Source of the DNA: an uncultured Alphaproteobacteria bacterium
GTDB taxonomy: Bacteria; Pseudomonadota; Alphaproteobacteria; Rhizobiales; Ancalomicrobiaceae
Assembly: GCA_937892955.1 (NCBI GenBank)
Contig: CALBKH010000103.1
Span: forward strand, 4,672-68,671
Direction of reading: 5' to 3'
DNA length: 64,000 nt
Shown here: piece by piece, positions 1-8,087 of the stretch
Layout: each line of letters opens with the position of its first letter
Numbering within the stretch: the first letter of the stretch is position 1
Translations under genes and position numbers: made by a program
The notes under the pieces: model-generated
Told to the model about the DNA's origin: nothing
What the model saw: the letters and a program-made list of their open reading frames with translations, nothing else
Database searches by the model: none

Positions 1-1
1 C

Positions 2-316
2 GTCGACCGCCTGCTCGGCGTCGGCCCGCAATCGAACTCCGCCGGTTGGGTCTCCGCCTTCGAGGCGATGGCGGCGCTCGCGCCCCTCCATGTCGTGCCG
101 GGCCACGGCCGACCGACGACGCTGGCCGGCGCGAAGGCGGCGACGCTCGACTACCTCGTCGCCCTGCGCGGGCGCATCCGCGCCCTCCTCGACCGCGGCG
201 GCGGCCTCGCCGAGGCACCGAAGGTCGATCAATCGGCCTTCGCCGGCTTGGCGCAGTTCGACGCCCTCGCCGCCCGCAACGCCTCGCAGGTCTACACCGA
301 GATGGAAATGGAATGA
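2..316 (+). CDS. MBL-fold metallo-hydrolase, C-terminal part (truncated by window edge)
   Basis: This is the 3' end of a gene whose start lies outside the window. The reading frame is open from base 2 to a TGA at 314-316. The visible 104 residues contain VVPGHGRPT, the late histidine motif of metallo-beta-lactamase-fold hydrolases, followed by a helical tail ending RNASQVYTEMEME. That arrangement is typical of SoxH/quinoprotein-relay-type zinc hydrolases. The zinc-binding HxHxDH motif would be upstream and cannot be checked. Base composition matches the rest of the chromosome and changes abruptly just after the stop codon, where an AT-rich patch begins. The substrate cannot be inferred. Confidence 0.75.
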   Translation, partial: VDRLLGVGPQSNSAGWVSAFEAMAALAPLHVVPGHGRPTTLAGAKAATLDYLVALRGRIRALLDRGGGLAEAPKVDQSAFAGLAQFDALAARNASQVYTEMEME

Positions 317-334
317 CCGTGCGTCAGCAGAAGA

Positions 335-1855
335 TCAACCCAGCGCCTTAGCAATTGCCAAATGGATCTTCACGCACCCTTCTTTTGTTGGCGTCCTATT
401 CCCCCTATGATATTGTTGATATATAATATTTCCATTACTGTCTTCATATTCAAAGTAGTACAATCCGATCTTATAAAGCCAATCCATCAGCTGAATATGC
501 GTAATGCTTGGATTTTTCTTTGAAACTATCTTTGATATAGAATTAAATTTTTTAGAAAATTCTTCATAATTTAATTTTAATGAGCCGTCGAATTGCCTCG
601 GAACAATTGACTTTACAATTTTTTCAAATTCAAGCATAGAATTACTCGGAATAAATGCACTAATTGCCGAGCGCACTTCATCCCATGCCTTCATGCTATA
701 CTGTCTTATTACGGCTCCATACTCTCGCGAGCTGAGCGTTATTTGATTTGGATACATTGCCTTGCAATGCTTAAAATACCTTACGATATCTCTTGGTTTA
801 CACCATGTATACTTCAGAAATTCTACCGCATCAACACCGTTTAAATAGGCTGAAAATAGTTGATCTTTTGTAATTATATTTCCAGACGTATCTTGGAAGC
901 GTAGCCTAGCAAGTTCGAAAATCGGATGCTTGCTATCTACAGGATAGGTCTCCCAATTTATCTGTTCGCCGTATGACTCCACCGTTTGAACAATATCAGC
1001 GTAGCCAATTTCTGGTTGCTCAAGAAATTCACTGCGAACGCCAATATACATTGTAATATCAACCCCCTCTCTGATAAATCTCTCATTCAGATTCAGACAA
1101 GAGACAATTGTATCCCTGACCAGCGCAGCATCAGACGATACATGATCAGAATCTCTATAAGAAAAATGCAGCTCATCTATAAATATTCTAATTTTCACAG
1201 GATCTGCCTTGCACTTTCTAACTATTTCCGCAAGCAACTGGTCGTTACTCTTCTTCACATACAGCGCCGGATCAAAAGTAACACGCCCTTTCGACAGCTT
1301 CTTAATATCTACACCAGCCGAATTTACAATACTTGCAATCGAATCATAAGCTGCCCGAATTGAATCCGCCGCATTGCCACTTAGTATTTTAGACACTAGA
1401 CTCTTATTTTCATCATCAGAAACATCAGCCTCGGATATTGCCCCCTTTACTGCAGATATTATAACAGACAGCAAAATTCTCTTGATTGTATGTAGGTAAT
1501 ATTTTGTTGTAAAAATCTTTTCTTCATCTATAAGTGGATTCGCAATACCAAAATCGTTTACGGAGAAAAGCTCCGCCTCGCGCAGAATGGTGTTCTTGAA
1601 AATTATGAACTCCGTAGCATACCCCTGCTTTATAGACCTATTTTCAAGATAACGTAGTACAGCTGTTTTTCCGGTTCCTTTTTGTCCAATAATTATAAAC
1701 TTAGTCCCACTCTCAAACTGCTCAAAATTTGGCAGATCTAAATTAAAATACGATCTAATAAATACTGGATCTTGCTTACTCTTAAGAGCTTGCATATATT
1801 CGGCGTTGGCATCGGGTTCGCCAATGTCTATCTGGCCGTATGGCAGAAGTCCCAT
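335..1855 (-). CDS. P-loop ATPase, Sll1717-like family, AT-rich
   Basis: This 506-residue protein has a Walker A motif GQKGTGKT at residues 57-64 and a Walker B IFIDEL at about 223-229 (D227, E228), so it should bind and hydrolyse ATP. The N-terminal layout (GEPDANAEY, then a short helix before the P-loop) resembles proteins annotated as Sll1717-family P-loop ATPases; their role is unknown. I chose the ATG at 1855 because GAGGT lies 5 bases upstream. An in-frame ATG at 1867 would add four residues but lacks such a site. Base composition is strikingly AT-rich, with codons such as AAT, TTT and ATA that neighbouring genes avoid, which suggests recent transfer. No transposase, integrase or partner gene is present. 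A mobile-element or defence role is only a guess. Confidence 0.7.
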   Translation of the reverse strand: MGLLPYGQIDIGEPDANAEYMQALKSKQDPVFIRSYFNLDLPNFEQFESGTKFIIIGQKGTGKTAVLRYLENRSIKQGYATEFIIFKNTILREAELFSVNDFGIANPLIDEEKIFTTKYYLHTIKRILLSVIISAVKGAISEADVSDDENKSLVSKILSGNAADSIRAAYDSIASIVNSAGVDIKKLSKGRVTFDPALYVKKSNDQLLAEIVRKCKADPVKIRIFIDELHFSYRDSDHVSSDAALVRDTIVSCLNLNERFIREGVDITMYIGVRSEFLEQPEIGYADIVQTVESYGEQINWETYPVDSKHPIFELARLRFQDTSGNIITKDQLFSAYLNGVDAVEFLKYTWCKPRDIVRYFKHCKAMYPNQITLSSREYGAVIRQYSMKAWDEVRSAISAFIPSNSMLEFEKIVKSIVPRQFDGSLKLNYEEFSKKFNSISKIVSKKNPSITHIQLMDWLYKIGLYYFEYEDSNGNIIYQQYHRGNRTPTKEGCVKIHLAIAKALG

Positions 1856-1905
1856 CGGACACCTCATCTGGCGCGTCGATTGAATGCGATTCGCAAAGCT
1901 AATCT

Positions 1906-1934
1906 AGGATAGCAAAGCACCCTGTTCCCGTGAA
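1906..1934 (-). promoter_or_regulatory. Candidate sigma70-type promoter of the AT-rich ATPase gene
   Basis: On the minus strand TTCACG (1934-1929) and TATCCT (1911-1906) are separated by 17 bases. This places a start site about 45 bases upstream of the chosen ATG. The call rests only on spacing and partial consensus match. Confidence 0.3.
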
Positions 1935-2143
1935 GGCCCCAAACAAACTCAACGAATGAGCGCAGGATTAATTGTTTTAACTCCTCAAAATAGCATCGCT
2001 CCCTGCAGCGTATAAGAAATATATATGTAATAAAAATTATAATACTTCTTATTAATTCAGTATATAAATAATGACTTAAGTAATTACTGAATATAGACGA
2101 ACGAAAAGATCTGATTTTCATTCGCCGGCGTCGCCGACGCGGC
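1935..2143. other. AT-rich non-coding stretch at the right edge of the foreign-looking patch
   Basis: Between the ATPase promoter candidate and the next gene, composition is very AT-rich up to about 2125 and then returns to GC-rich. An 85-codon frame (1864-2121, minus) crosses it, but it has no ribosome site and no recognisable motif. I saw no terminal repeats or target duplication. Confidence 0.4.
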
Positions 2144-2503
2144 TCACCGCGGCGTCAGCTTCTCCGCACCGATCGAGGTGCCGCCGGAATAGGTCCACAC
2201 CCCGAGCCAGCCGTCGCCGTCCTTGCCGTAGACGGCGACGCCGGTGGAGTTGCCCGAGCGATAGGAGACGGCGAAGAAGTCGTCGTTGCCGACGGCGGTG
2301 CCGACGAACTTCTGTTTGCCGATCAGCCAGACGACCCGATAGGTCTCGCCGGTCGCCTCGATCGACGCCGTGCCGCGATAGCTGTTGCCGTCCGGCCCCT
2401 TGCCCTCGACGGAGTAGTCGCCGACCGGATCGGCGAGCGCCGCCGATGCGAGGAACGCCACGGCCGCGAGCGAACCGAGAATGGTCGAACCGATGAACTT
2501 CAT
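2144..2503 (-). CDS. Small exported protein, function unknown
   Basis: The 119-residue product begins with a signal peptide: a charged MKF start, a hydrophobic stretch GSLAAVAFLASAALA, and a likely cleavage after ALA near residue 24. The mature part of about 95 residues is rich in Gly, Ser and Thr and in short alternating strands (DYSVEGKGPDGNSYRG, YRVVWLIGKQKFVG). This suggests a small beta-barrel or lipocalin-like fold in the periplasm. GGAGGGGG just upstream of the ATG is a good ribosome site. It reads in the same direction as ilvE, 62 bases downstream of that gene. I do not recognise a named family and give no function. Confidence 0.7.
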   Translation of the reverse strand: MKFIGSTILGSLAAVAFLASAALADPVGDYSVEGKGPDGNSYRGTASIEATGETYRVVWLIGKQKFVGTAVGNDDFFAVSYRSGNSTGVAVYGKDGDGWLGVWTYSGGTSIGAEKLTPR

Positions 2504-2565
2504 GTCGCCCCCTCCGCCAAGAATGTGCGCCGGGGCGAGCGATCACCGGTTCGGCGATCCGATCC

Positions 2566-3438
2566 TCACTTCGGCTGCACGGCCTTCATGTAGTCCTCGA
2601 GCAGAGTGAGCGAAATCGTGCCCGGCGTGAAGCGCCAATCGGCGATTTCGGAGACCGGGGTGACTTCCGCCGCGGTGCCGGTGAGGAAGCATTCGGTGAA
2701 GTGATGCAGTTCCTCCGGGCGGATGCGCCGCTCGATCACTTCGTAGCCGCGCTTCTTGGCCAGCTCGATCACCGTCTGCCGGGTGATGCCCGAGAGGAAG
2801 CGATCGGCCAGCGGCGTGACGATCTTGCCCTCGTGGACGAAGAACACGTTGGCGCCGGTGGCCTCGGCGACGTAGCCCTCCCAGTCGAGCATCATCGCGT
2901 CGGCGTAGCCCTTCTTCTCCGCCGCGTGCTTGGAGATGGTGCAGATCATGTAGAGGCCGGCAGCCTTCGACTTCGACGGCGCGGTGCGCGGATCGGGGCG
3001 GCGATACTCGGCGAGGTCGAGGCGGATGCCCTTCATCCGCTCTTCCGGCTTGAAGTAGCTCGGCCACTCCCAGGCGGCGATGGCGACGTGAATGGTGTTC
3101 TGCTGCGCCGAGACGCCCATCATCTCCGAGCCGCGCCAGGCGACGGGACGCACGTAGGCGTCGACGAAGTTCATCTTCTTCAGCAGTTCCTCGCAGGCCG
3201 CGTCGAGCTCATCGACCGTCCACGGGATGTCGAAGCCGAGGATGCGGGCGCTCTCGTGCAGCCGCTCGTGATGGCGGCGCTGCTCGAAGACGACGCCGCC
3301 GTAGGCGCGCTGGCCCTCGAACACGCAGGAGCCGTAGTGCAGGCCGTGGGTCAGCACGTGCACCTTGGCGTCGCGCCAGTCGACGAATTCGCCGTCGAAC
3401 CAGATCACGCCGTCGCGGTCGTCGAAGGTCAGGGCCAT
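2566..3438 (-). CDS. ilvE: Branched-chain amino acid aminotransferase (class IV)
   Basis: The 290-residue protein is a PLP-dependent fold-type IV aminotransferase. It interconverts leucine, isoleucine and valine with their 2-oxo acids, using glutamate/2-oxoglutarate. Diagnostic segments are HGLHYGSCVFEGQRAY at about 31-46, the PLP-lysine region SKSKAAGLYM (K158 the likely Schiff-base lysine), and VAEATGANVFF with E192 placed to contact the pyridine nitrogen. Length is normal for the shorter bacterial IlvE group of about 290 residues. D-amino-acid transaminase and aminodeoxychorismate lyase share the fold, but the GEFVDW and VFEGQRAY segments fit IlvE best. It stands alone, with a long repeat-bearing gap upstream. 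Confidence 0.92.
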   Translation of the reverse strand: MALTFDDRDGVIWFDGEFVDWRDAKVHVLTHGLHYGSCVFEGQRAYGGVVFEQRRHHERLHESARILGFDIPWTVDELDAACEELLKKMNFVDAYVRPVAWRGSEMMGVSAQQNTIHVAIAAWEWPSYFKPEERMKGIRLDLAEYRRPDPRTAPSKSKAAGLYMICTISKHAAEKKGYADAMMLDWEGYVAEATGANVFFVHEGKIVTPLADRFLSGITRQTVIELAKKRGYEVIERRIRPEELHHFTECFLTGTAAEVTPVSEIADWRFTPGTISLTLLEDYMKAVQPK

Positions 3439-3625
3439 GGGGTCGCTCCACTCGTTCGCTGATCGTCACGTCGGGGATCTCGTCGCGCGGTCCCCGTTTC
3501 GCTTCCGTCTTCCCCGAAACCGGCGCCGGACGCAAGCGGGGAAGCGTCGGACCTTCCGGACCGATCCCCTTCGCGTCGCAAGAGCCCGAGCGGCGCCGTT
3601 CCTCCCGGATCTTTGTCCCACCGAC

Positions 3626-3785
3626 TCCCTCTCCCCCTGCGGGAGAAGATGGCCGAAGGCAGGATGAGGGGTCAGGACCTCTCCATGAAGACCTGTGCCG
3701 GTGGTTCTCGCTCGACGGCCGCTTCGCGGCACCCCCTCATCCGCCCCTTCGGGGCGCCTTCTCCCGCGAGGGGAGAAGGGGAGAC
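3626..3785. repeat. Pair of inverted Rhizobiales-type palindromic intergenic repeats
   Basis: Two related GC-rich palindromic elements lie head to head in the 498-base gap between ilvE and the MarR gene. The first (about 3626-3672) contains CTCCCCCTGCGGGAGA and GGCCGAAGGC and ends GATGAGGGG. The second (about 3730-3785) reads CCCCCTCATCCGCCCC and ends in CTCCCGCGAGGGGAG. Each can form its own hairpin, and the CCCTCAT/ATGAGGG arms let them pair with each other. Such elements are scattered through rhizobial genomes in intergenic positions. The rest of the gap holds no convincing gene. Confidence 0.7.
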
Positions 3786-3936
3786 CGAGGCACTCCCGAA
3801 ATGACGCGCGACGTGAAGTGGTGTTCAACCCCCCGCATCGCGGATCCTTTTTGCGTTGCGGCGTGTCCCTCGGTATTCTCGCGCCACTCGACGCGTCGGA
3901 GAGCCGACGGAAAGGACGAGGGACCCGCGAGCCGTC

Positions 3937-4512
3937 ATGGCCGACCCGACCGTACGCGACAGATCCGCGATCACCGCCCGACGCACCCCGACGACACCCG
4001 CCGCGCCCGCCGCCGGTCCGGCGGCGCCGGAGACGCCGCAGGCCGCCTTTCTCGAGATGCTCGAGCTGTTCTTCTTCGCCTATCGCGACTTCGTCTCCGA
4101 TCCCGACGTGATCCTGGCGAAATACGGCTTCGGCCGCGCCCATCACCGGGTGCTGCACTTCGTCGACCGCAATCCCGGCCTGTCGGTCGCCGAACTGCTC
4201 GACATCCTCAAGATCACCAAGCAGAGCCTCGCCCGCGTCCTCAAGGACCTGGTCGAGAGCGGCCACATCGAGAGCCGGCCCGGCTCGGTCGATCGCCGCC
4301 AGCGCCTGCTCTACGCCACCCCCACCGGCCGGGCCCTCGCCCGCTCCTTGGCGCTGCCGCAGATCGGTCGCATCGCCGCCGCCTTCCAGGCGCTCGGTCC
4401 CGACGGCGCCCGCCGCGCCCGCGACTTCCTGCGCCTGATGATCGACGCCGACGAGCGGCCGCGCGTCTCCCGCTACACCAATCGACCCGAAACGAGAGGA
4501 GGCGACGCGTGA
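3937..4512 (+). CDS. petP: MarR-family transcriptional regulator, PetP-like
   Basis: The 191-residue protein has a disordered Ala/Pro/Thr N-terminus of about 35 residues, then a MarR winged helix. The recognition region is LSVAELLDILKITKQSLARVLKDLVESG and the wing is RPGSVDRRQRLLY, the usual MarR D-x-R-x-R pattern. I start it at the ATG at 3937 with AAGGACGAGGG upstream, because the upstream extension looks non-coding. Its stop overlaps the next gene's GTG (GTGA). In Rhodobacter capsulatus a MarR-type PetP and OmpR-type PetR form an operon needed for cytochrome bc1; this pair has the same order, and petABC lies 22 kb away. The petP assignment is by analogy. Confidence 0.7.
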   Translation: MADPTVRDRSAITARRTPTTPAAPAAGPAAPETPQAAFLEMLELFFFAYRDFVSDPDVILAKYGFGRAHHRVLHFVDRNPGLSVAELLDILKITKQSLARVLKDLVESGHIESRPGSVDRRQRLLYATPTGRALARSLALPQIGRIAAAFQALGPDGARRARDFLRLMIDADERPRVSRYTNRPETRGGDA

Positions 4513-5231
4513 CCGACATCCCCACCCCCGTCCCCTCCGACGAGGCGCCGCATCTCCTCGTCGTCGACGACGACAACCGCATCCGCACCCTGATCTCCCG
4601 CTTCCTCGCCGAGAACGGCTTCCGTGTCACCATCGCGGCGTCCGCGGCGGAGGCGCGCAAGAAACTCGCCATCATCGATTTCGATCTCCTGGTGCTCGAC
4701 GTCATGATGCCGGGCGAGAGCGGCATGGACTTCGCCGCCGACCTGCGCCGCACTTCGGCGGTGCCGATCCTCATGCTCACCGCCCGCTCCGAGACCGAGA
4801 GCCGCATCCGCGGCCTCGAGATCGGCGCCGACGACTACCTCTCCAAGCCCTTCGACCCGCGCGAACTGCTGCTGCGCATCGCCAACATCCTGAAGCGCGG
4901 CGGCCCGGCGCAACCCAAGGCCAAGACCGCCGAGATCCGCTTCGGCCCCTACGTCTGGCACGTCGATCGCGACGAACTCCGCCGCGACGACGAGGTCGTG
5001 CGCCTCACCGACAGCGAACTGCGCCTCATGCGCATGTTCGCCGAACGGCCGGGCGAGACCATCCCCCGCCACGAGATCGTCCAGGGCGAGAGCGCGCTCG
5101 GCGACCGCACCGCCGATGTCCAGATCAACCGGCTGCGCCGCAAGATCGAGACCGATCCCGCCAATCCCCTTCATCTGGTCACCGTGCGCGGCCAGGGCTA
5201 CCGGTTGAAGACCGATCAGGCGGTGGGATGA
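4509..5231 (+). CDS. petR: OmpR-family response regulator, PetR-like
   Basis: The 240-residue two-domain response regulator has a receiver domain at residues 15-125 with acidic D20/D21, phospho-acceptor D64 (LLVLDVMMPG), T91 and K113 (SKPF). A C-terminal OmpR/PhoB winged helix covers about 140-235, with recognition segment DVQINRLRRKIE and wing VRGQGYRL. It starts with GTG at 4509, overlapping the MarR stop, and ends overlapping the kinase ATG, so the three genes should be co-translated. By order and type it matches PetR of Rhodobacter capsulatus, required for expression of the bc1 genes. Direct regulation of petABC here is an inference. Confidence 0.85.
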   Translation: MTDIPTPVPSDEAPHLLVVDDDNRIRTLISRFLAENGFRVTIAASAAEARKKLAIIDFDLLVLDVMMPGESGMDFAADLRRTSAVPILMLTARSETESRIRGLEIGADDYLSKPFDPRELLLRIANILKRGGPAQPKAKTAEIRFGPYVWHVDRDELRRDDEVVRLTDSELRLMRMFAERPGETIPRHEIVQGESALGDRTADVQINRLRRKIETDPANPLHLVTVRGQGYRLKTDQAVG

Positions 5232-6631
5232 GCGACCCCGGCGAGCGCCCCACGCCCCCTCAACGCGCCTTGCGCGACACGCCGATCATCCGCGTGCGTC
5301 TCGCCTGGCGCCGCTTCGCCCGCGCCATCGCCGAGCGCATGCCCAAGGGCCTCTACGGCCGCTCGCTGCTGATCGTCGTCCTGCCGATGCTGATCCTGCA
5401 GTCGGTGGTCGCCTACGTCTTCATGGAGCGCCACTGGGACCTCGTCACTCGCCGTCTGTCGGAGGCGCTGACCCGCGACATCGCCACGATCATCGCCGTG
5501 GTCGAGACCTATCCGCAGGACCCCGACTGGGACATCGTCACGCGCATCGCCCGGCGCGATCTCGGCATCCAGGTGTCGCTCCTGAAGGGCGAAGAACTGC
5601 CGCCGCCCGGGCCGAAACCGTTCTTCTCGCTGCTCGACACCGCGCTTTCCGACGAGATCGTCGCCCGCATCCATCGTCCCTTCTGGATCGACACCGTCGG
5701 CAATTCCGATCTCGTCGAGATCCGCATCGACATGGGGCAGGACGTGCTGCGCGTCATGGCCCGCCGCTCGCAGGCCTACGCCTCGAACTCGCACATCTTC
5801 CTCGTCTGGATGGTGACCACCTCGCTGGTGCTGCTGACCATCGCCATCCTCTTCCTGCGCAATCAGATCCGCCCGATCCAGCGGCTCGCCGACGCCGCCG
5901 AGGGCTTCGGCAAGGGTCACGCCGTCGGCGACTTCAAGCCGACCGGCGCCCGCGAGGTCCGCCGCGCCGGCGAGGCCTTCGCCGTCATGCGCCGCCGTAT
6001 CGAGCGCCAGATCGACCAGCGCACCACCATGCTCGCCGGCGTCAGCCACGACCTCAGGACCGTGCTCACCCGCTTCCGCCTGCAGCTGGCGCTGCTGCCG
6101 CCGGGCGCCGAGATCGAGGCGCTCGAGGCCGACGTCGACGAGATGCAGGCGATGCTCGAGGCCTATCTCGCCTTCGCCCGCGGCGAGGGCGACGAGGAGG
6201 CGGTGGCGACCGACGTCGCCGAGACGCTGCGCTCGATCCAGGCCGAGGCCGACCGCGCCGGCTTCGAGGTGGCGCTGACCTTCGAGGGAGATTCCGTACT
6301 GACGGTGCGCCCCAACGCCTTCAAGCGCATGGTCGGCAATCTCGTCGGCAACGCCTGCCGCCACGGCGAACACGTGATGCTCTCCGGCCGCCACGCCGAG
6401 GGCTATCTCTTCGTCACCGTCGACGACGACGGCCCCGGCGTGCCGGAAGACGAACGCGACAACGTCTTTCGCCCGTTCTATCGCCTCGACGAGGCGCGCA
6501 ACCAGGACGAGGGCGGCACCGGTCTGGGATTGGCCATCGCCCGCGACATCGCCCGCGGCCACGGCGGCGACATCACCCTCGACACCGCGCCCGCGGGCGG
6601 CCTCAGAGCGGTGGTGCGGATTCCGGGGTGA
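5228..6631 (+). CDS. EnvZ-like sensor histidine kinase
   Basis: The 467-residue membrane kinase is probably the partner of the preceding response regulator, whose stop it overlaps (ATGA). It has two membrane segments (about 46-66, SLLIVVLPMLILQSVVAYVF, and 190-210), which bracket a periplasmic domain of about 120 residues. HAMP follows at 212-265, the H-box GVSHDLRTVLTRF (H274), the N-box NLVGNACRH, and the glycine boxes DDGPGVPED and GTGLGLAIA. All catalytic motifs are intact. The H-box variant DLRT matches EnvZ/AruS-type kinases. The signal is unknown. The N-terminal 45 residues are cytoplasmic and basic. Confidence 0.9.
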   Translation: MSDPGERPTPPQRALRDTPIIRVRLAWRRFARAIAERMPKGLYGRSLLIVVLPMLILQSVVAYVFMERHWDLVTRRLSEALTRDIATIIAVVETYPQDPDWDIVTRIARRDLGIQVSLLKGEELPPPGPKPFFSLLDTALSDEIVARIHRPFWIDTVGNSDLVEIRIDMGQDVLRVMARRSQAYASNSHIFLVWMVTTSLVLLTIAILFLRNQIRPIQRLADAAEGFGKGHAVGDFKPTGAREVRRAGEAFAVMRRRIERQIDQRTTMLAGVSHDLRTVLTRFRLQLALLPPGAEIEALEADVDEMQAMLEAYLAFARGEGDEEAVATDVAETLRSIQAEADRAGFEVALTFEGDSVLTVRPNAFKRMVGNLVGNACRHGEHVMLSGRHAEGYLFVTVDDDGPGVPEDERDNVFRPFYRLDEARNQDEGGTGLGLAIARDIARGHGGDITLDTAPAGGLRAVVRIPG

Positions 6632-6637
6632 TCGGCG

Positions 6638-7078
6638 TCAACGGCGTCGGCGTTCGGCGATGCGGCCGAGGGCGAAACCGCCGGCGACGATCTCGAGCCC
6701 GCCGATGGTGAGCCGCATACGGTGGACGATGGCTCCGTCGTCGCGGCGATCGATCTCGTCACGAAGGATCTCCACCCCGGGGCCGGTCAGGTCGACGAGA
6801 TCGAAACCCTCGCATCTCGCCGCGACGGGACCGCGGTAGACGAGATCGACGTCGCGATAGCCGATGCCGAGATGGCCGGTGGTCACCCGCAGGACGAGGT
6901 CGCGGCGGGTGCGCGTGAGCCGGCGGACGATGCCGTCGTGGAGGCCGATCTCGGTGGCGAGGCGAAGCGGATCGCTCGGCTCGCCGAAGGTCGCGCCGAG
7001 ATGGGCGAGGAGGCGCGCCGGAGCATCCTCGTCGCGGCCGCGTTCCCAAGCCGGCGTCAGGAACCGCATCCGGATCAT
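6638..7078 (-). CDS. Conserved hypothetical protein in MaoC gene cluster
   Basis: The 146-residue protein is not one I recognise. I start it at the ATG at 7078, which overlaps the stop of the upstream MaoC gene (ATGA), rather than at an upstream ATG at 7189 that would read through that gene. The sequence is basic and hydrophilic, with short strand-like segments (DLVLRVTTGHLGIGYRDVDLVYRG and HRMRLTIGGLEIVAGGF), and ends in an arginine-rich tail RIAERRRR. There is no signal peptide or membrane segment. Overlap with two hydratase-like genes suggests a shared, probably acyl-CoA-related, task, but nothing in the sequence proves it. Confidence 0.6.
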   Translation of the reverse strand: MIRMRFLTPAWERGRDEDAPARLLAHLGATFGEPSDPLRLATEIGLHDGIVRRLTRTRRDLVLRVTTGHLGIGYRDVDLVYRGPVAARCEGFDLVDLTGPGVEILRDEIDRRDDGAIVHRMRLTIGGLEIVAGGFALGRIAERRRR

Positions 7079-7566
7079 GCCGGCGTTTCCGCCACCGGCC
7101 GGGTCGGCATGAACACGTGGCCGTTGAAGTGGAACACCCGGGTCCCCGCCTCGTCGAAACCTTCGTTGAGCGAGTTCACCACGCCCCACCCGGGACGGCT
7201 GGCGAAGGCCCGCGTCGACATGAAGGTGGTGCGATAGCGGATCGTCCGACCGGCGAGCACCGGCTTCGACCAGCGCATGGCGTCGAAGCCCGGCGACGGC
7301 CCGGCCACCGGCAGGTCTTCACCGCGCGCCTTCGCCTCGGCCATGACGCGGTTCTGATGGTCGATCCACAGCCGCATCCAGGCGCAGGCGACGTGCCACC
7401 CCGAGGCGGCGAGCCCGCCGAACAGCGAGGCCTTGCCGGCCTCCTCGTCGAGATGGAACGGCTGCGGGTCGAAATCGCGGGCGAAGTCGACGATCTCCTC
7501 GGCCGTGAAGGTCCAGGTGCCGAGCTCGATGATCTCGCCGGGGGTGAAGGCATCGAGATATCTCAT
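7075..7566 (-). CDS. MaoC-family dehydratase, copy 2
   Basis: The 163-residue single hot-dog domain belongs to the MaoC/(R)-enoyl-CoA hydratase group. The sequence DFARDFDPQPFHLDEEAG near residues 28-45 holds the D-x4-H catalytic dyad typical of hydratase 2 (D and H in DPQPFHLD). ASGWHVACAWMRLW follows at the helix that covers the CoA pocket. Its ATG overlaps the stop of the paralogue immediately upstream, and its own stop overlaps the next gene, so three genes form one translationally coupled unit. The natural acyl-CoA substrate is unknown. Confidence 0.85.
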   Translation of the reverse strand: MRYLDAFTPGEIIELGTWTFTAEEIVDFARDFDPQPFHLDEEAGKASLFGGLAASGWHVACAWMRLWIDHQNRVMAEAKARGEDLPVAGPSPGFDAMRWSKPVLAGRTIRYRTTFMSTRAFASRPGWGVVNSLNEGFDEAGTRVFHFNGHVFMPTRPVAETPA

Positions 7567-8045
7567 GCCGCCTCTCGCCGTCCGATCATCAGGGTCGATT
7601 CCATCGTCATCACCAATTCGTCACGCTGATTGGTCACCTCGAAATGCCCCCGCACGAAGCCGAGCCTTGCGCGGCTCGCCGAGGTGCGCAATTCGGCGAC
7701 GGTGAGCGCCGCGGTGATCGTGTCGCCGGGATGGACCGGCTTCTTCCACTTCAGGCTCTCGATGCCGGGAGACCCCAGCGACGCCGAGCCGAGGAGCAGG
7801 TTGTCGCAGAACAGCCGCATCACCAGCGAGCCGGTGTGCCACCCGGACGCCGACAGCCCGTGCAGCAGCGAGGCGTCGCCCGCCCCGTCCTCGAGATGCA
7901 TCGGCTGCGGGTCCCATTTCGCCGCGAAAGCGACGATCTCCTCGCGCGTCACGGTGCGCGAGCCGAGGACGATGCTCTGCCCGACGTGAAAATCCTCGAA
8001 CCACCGCGGGGTCGGGCCGCGGGGCGGTGTCTCGATATCGGTCAT
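7563..8045 (-). CDS. MaoC-family dehydratase, copy 1
   Basis: The 160-residue hot-dog protein is clearly paralogous to the downstream gene. Shared segments are AAKWDPQPMHLEDGAG versus DFDPQPFHLDEEAG, and SASGWHTGSLVMRL versus AASGWHVACAWMRL. The catalytic-type Asp and His are present (DPQPMH). The start at 8045 gives a normal length; the frame is open further upstream, but that part is antisense to the neighbouring gene. This tandem duplication probably forms a heteromer or handles two acyl-CoA substrates; both ideas are inference. It diverges from the DUF4282 gene, leaving only 42 bases between starts for both promoters. Confidence 0.85.
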   Translation of the reverse strand: MTDIETPPRGPTPRWFEDFHVGQSIVLGSRTVTREEIVAFAAKWDPQPMHLEDGAGDASLLHGLSASGWHTGSLVMRLFCDNLLLGSASLGSPGIESLKWKKPVHPGDTITAALTVAELRTSASRARLGFVRGHFEVTNQRDELVMTMESTLMIGRREAA

Positions 8046-8087
8046 GGTAGGCTCGGCGTCTCCAGCGTTCCGACGGGATTCGACCCC

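Noticed and set aside
1864..2121. An 85-codon minus-strand frame in the AT-rich patch whose stop overlaps an ATG of the ATPase gene.
   Set aside because: No ribosome site precedes it, it lacks recognisable motifs, and the better ATPase start is at 1855, so the overlap is probably chance.
5216..6562. A 448-codon frame antisense to the histidine kinase.
   Set aside because: The kinase motifs lie in order on the plus strand; this is a shadow.
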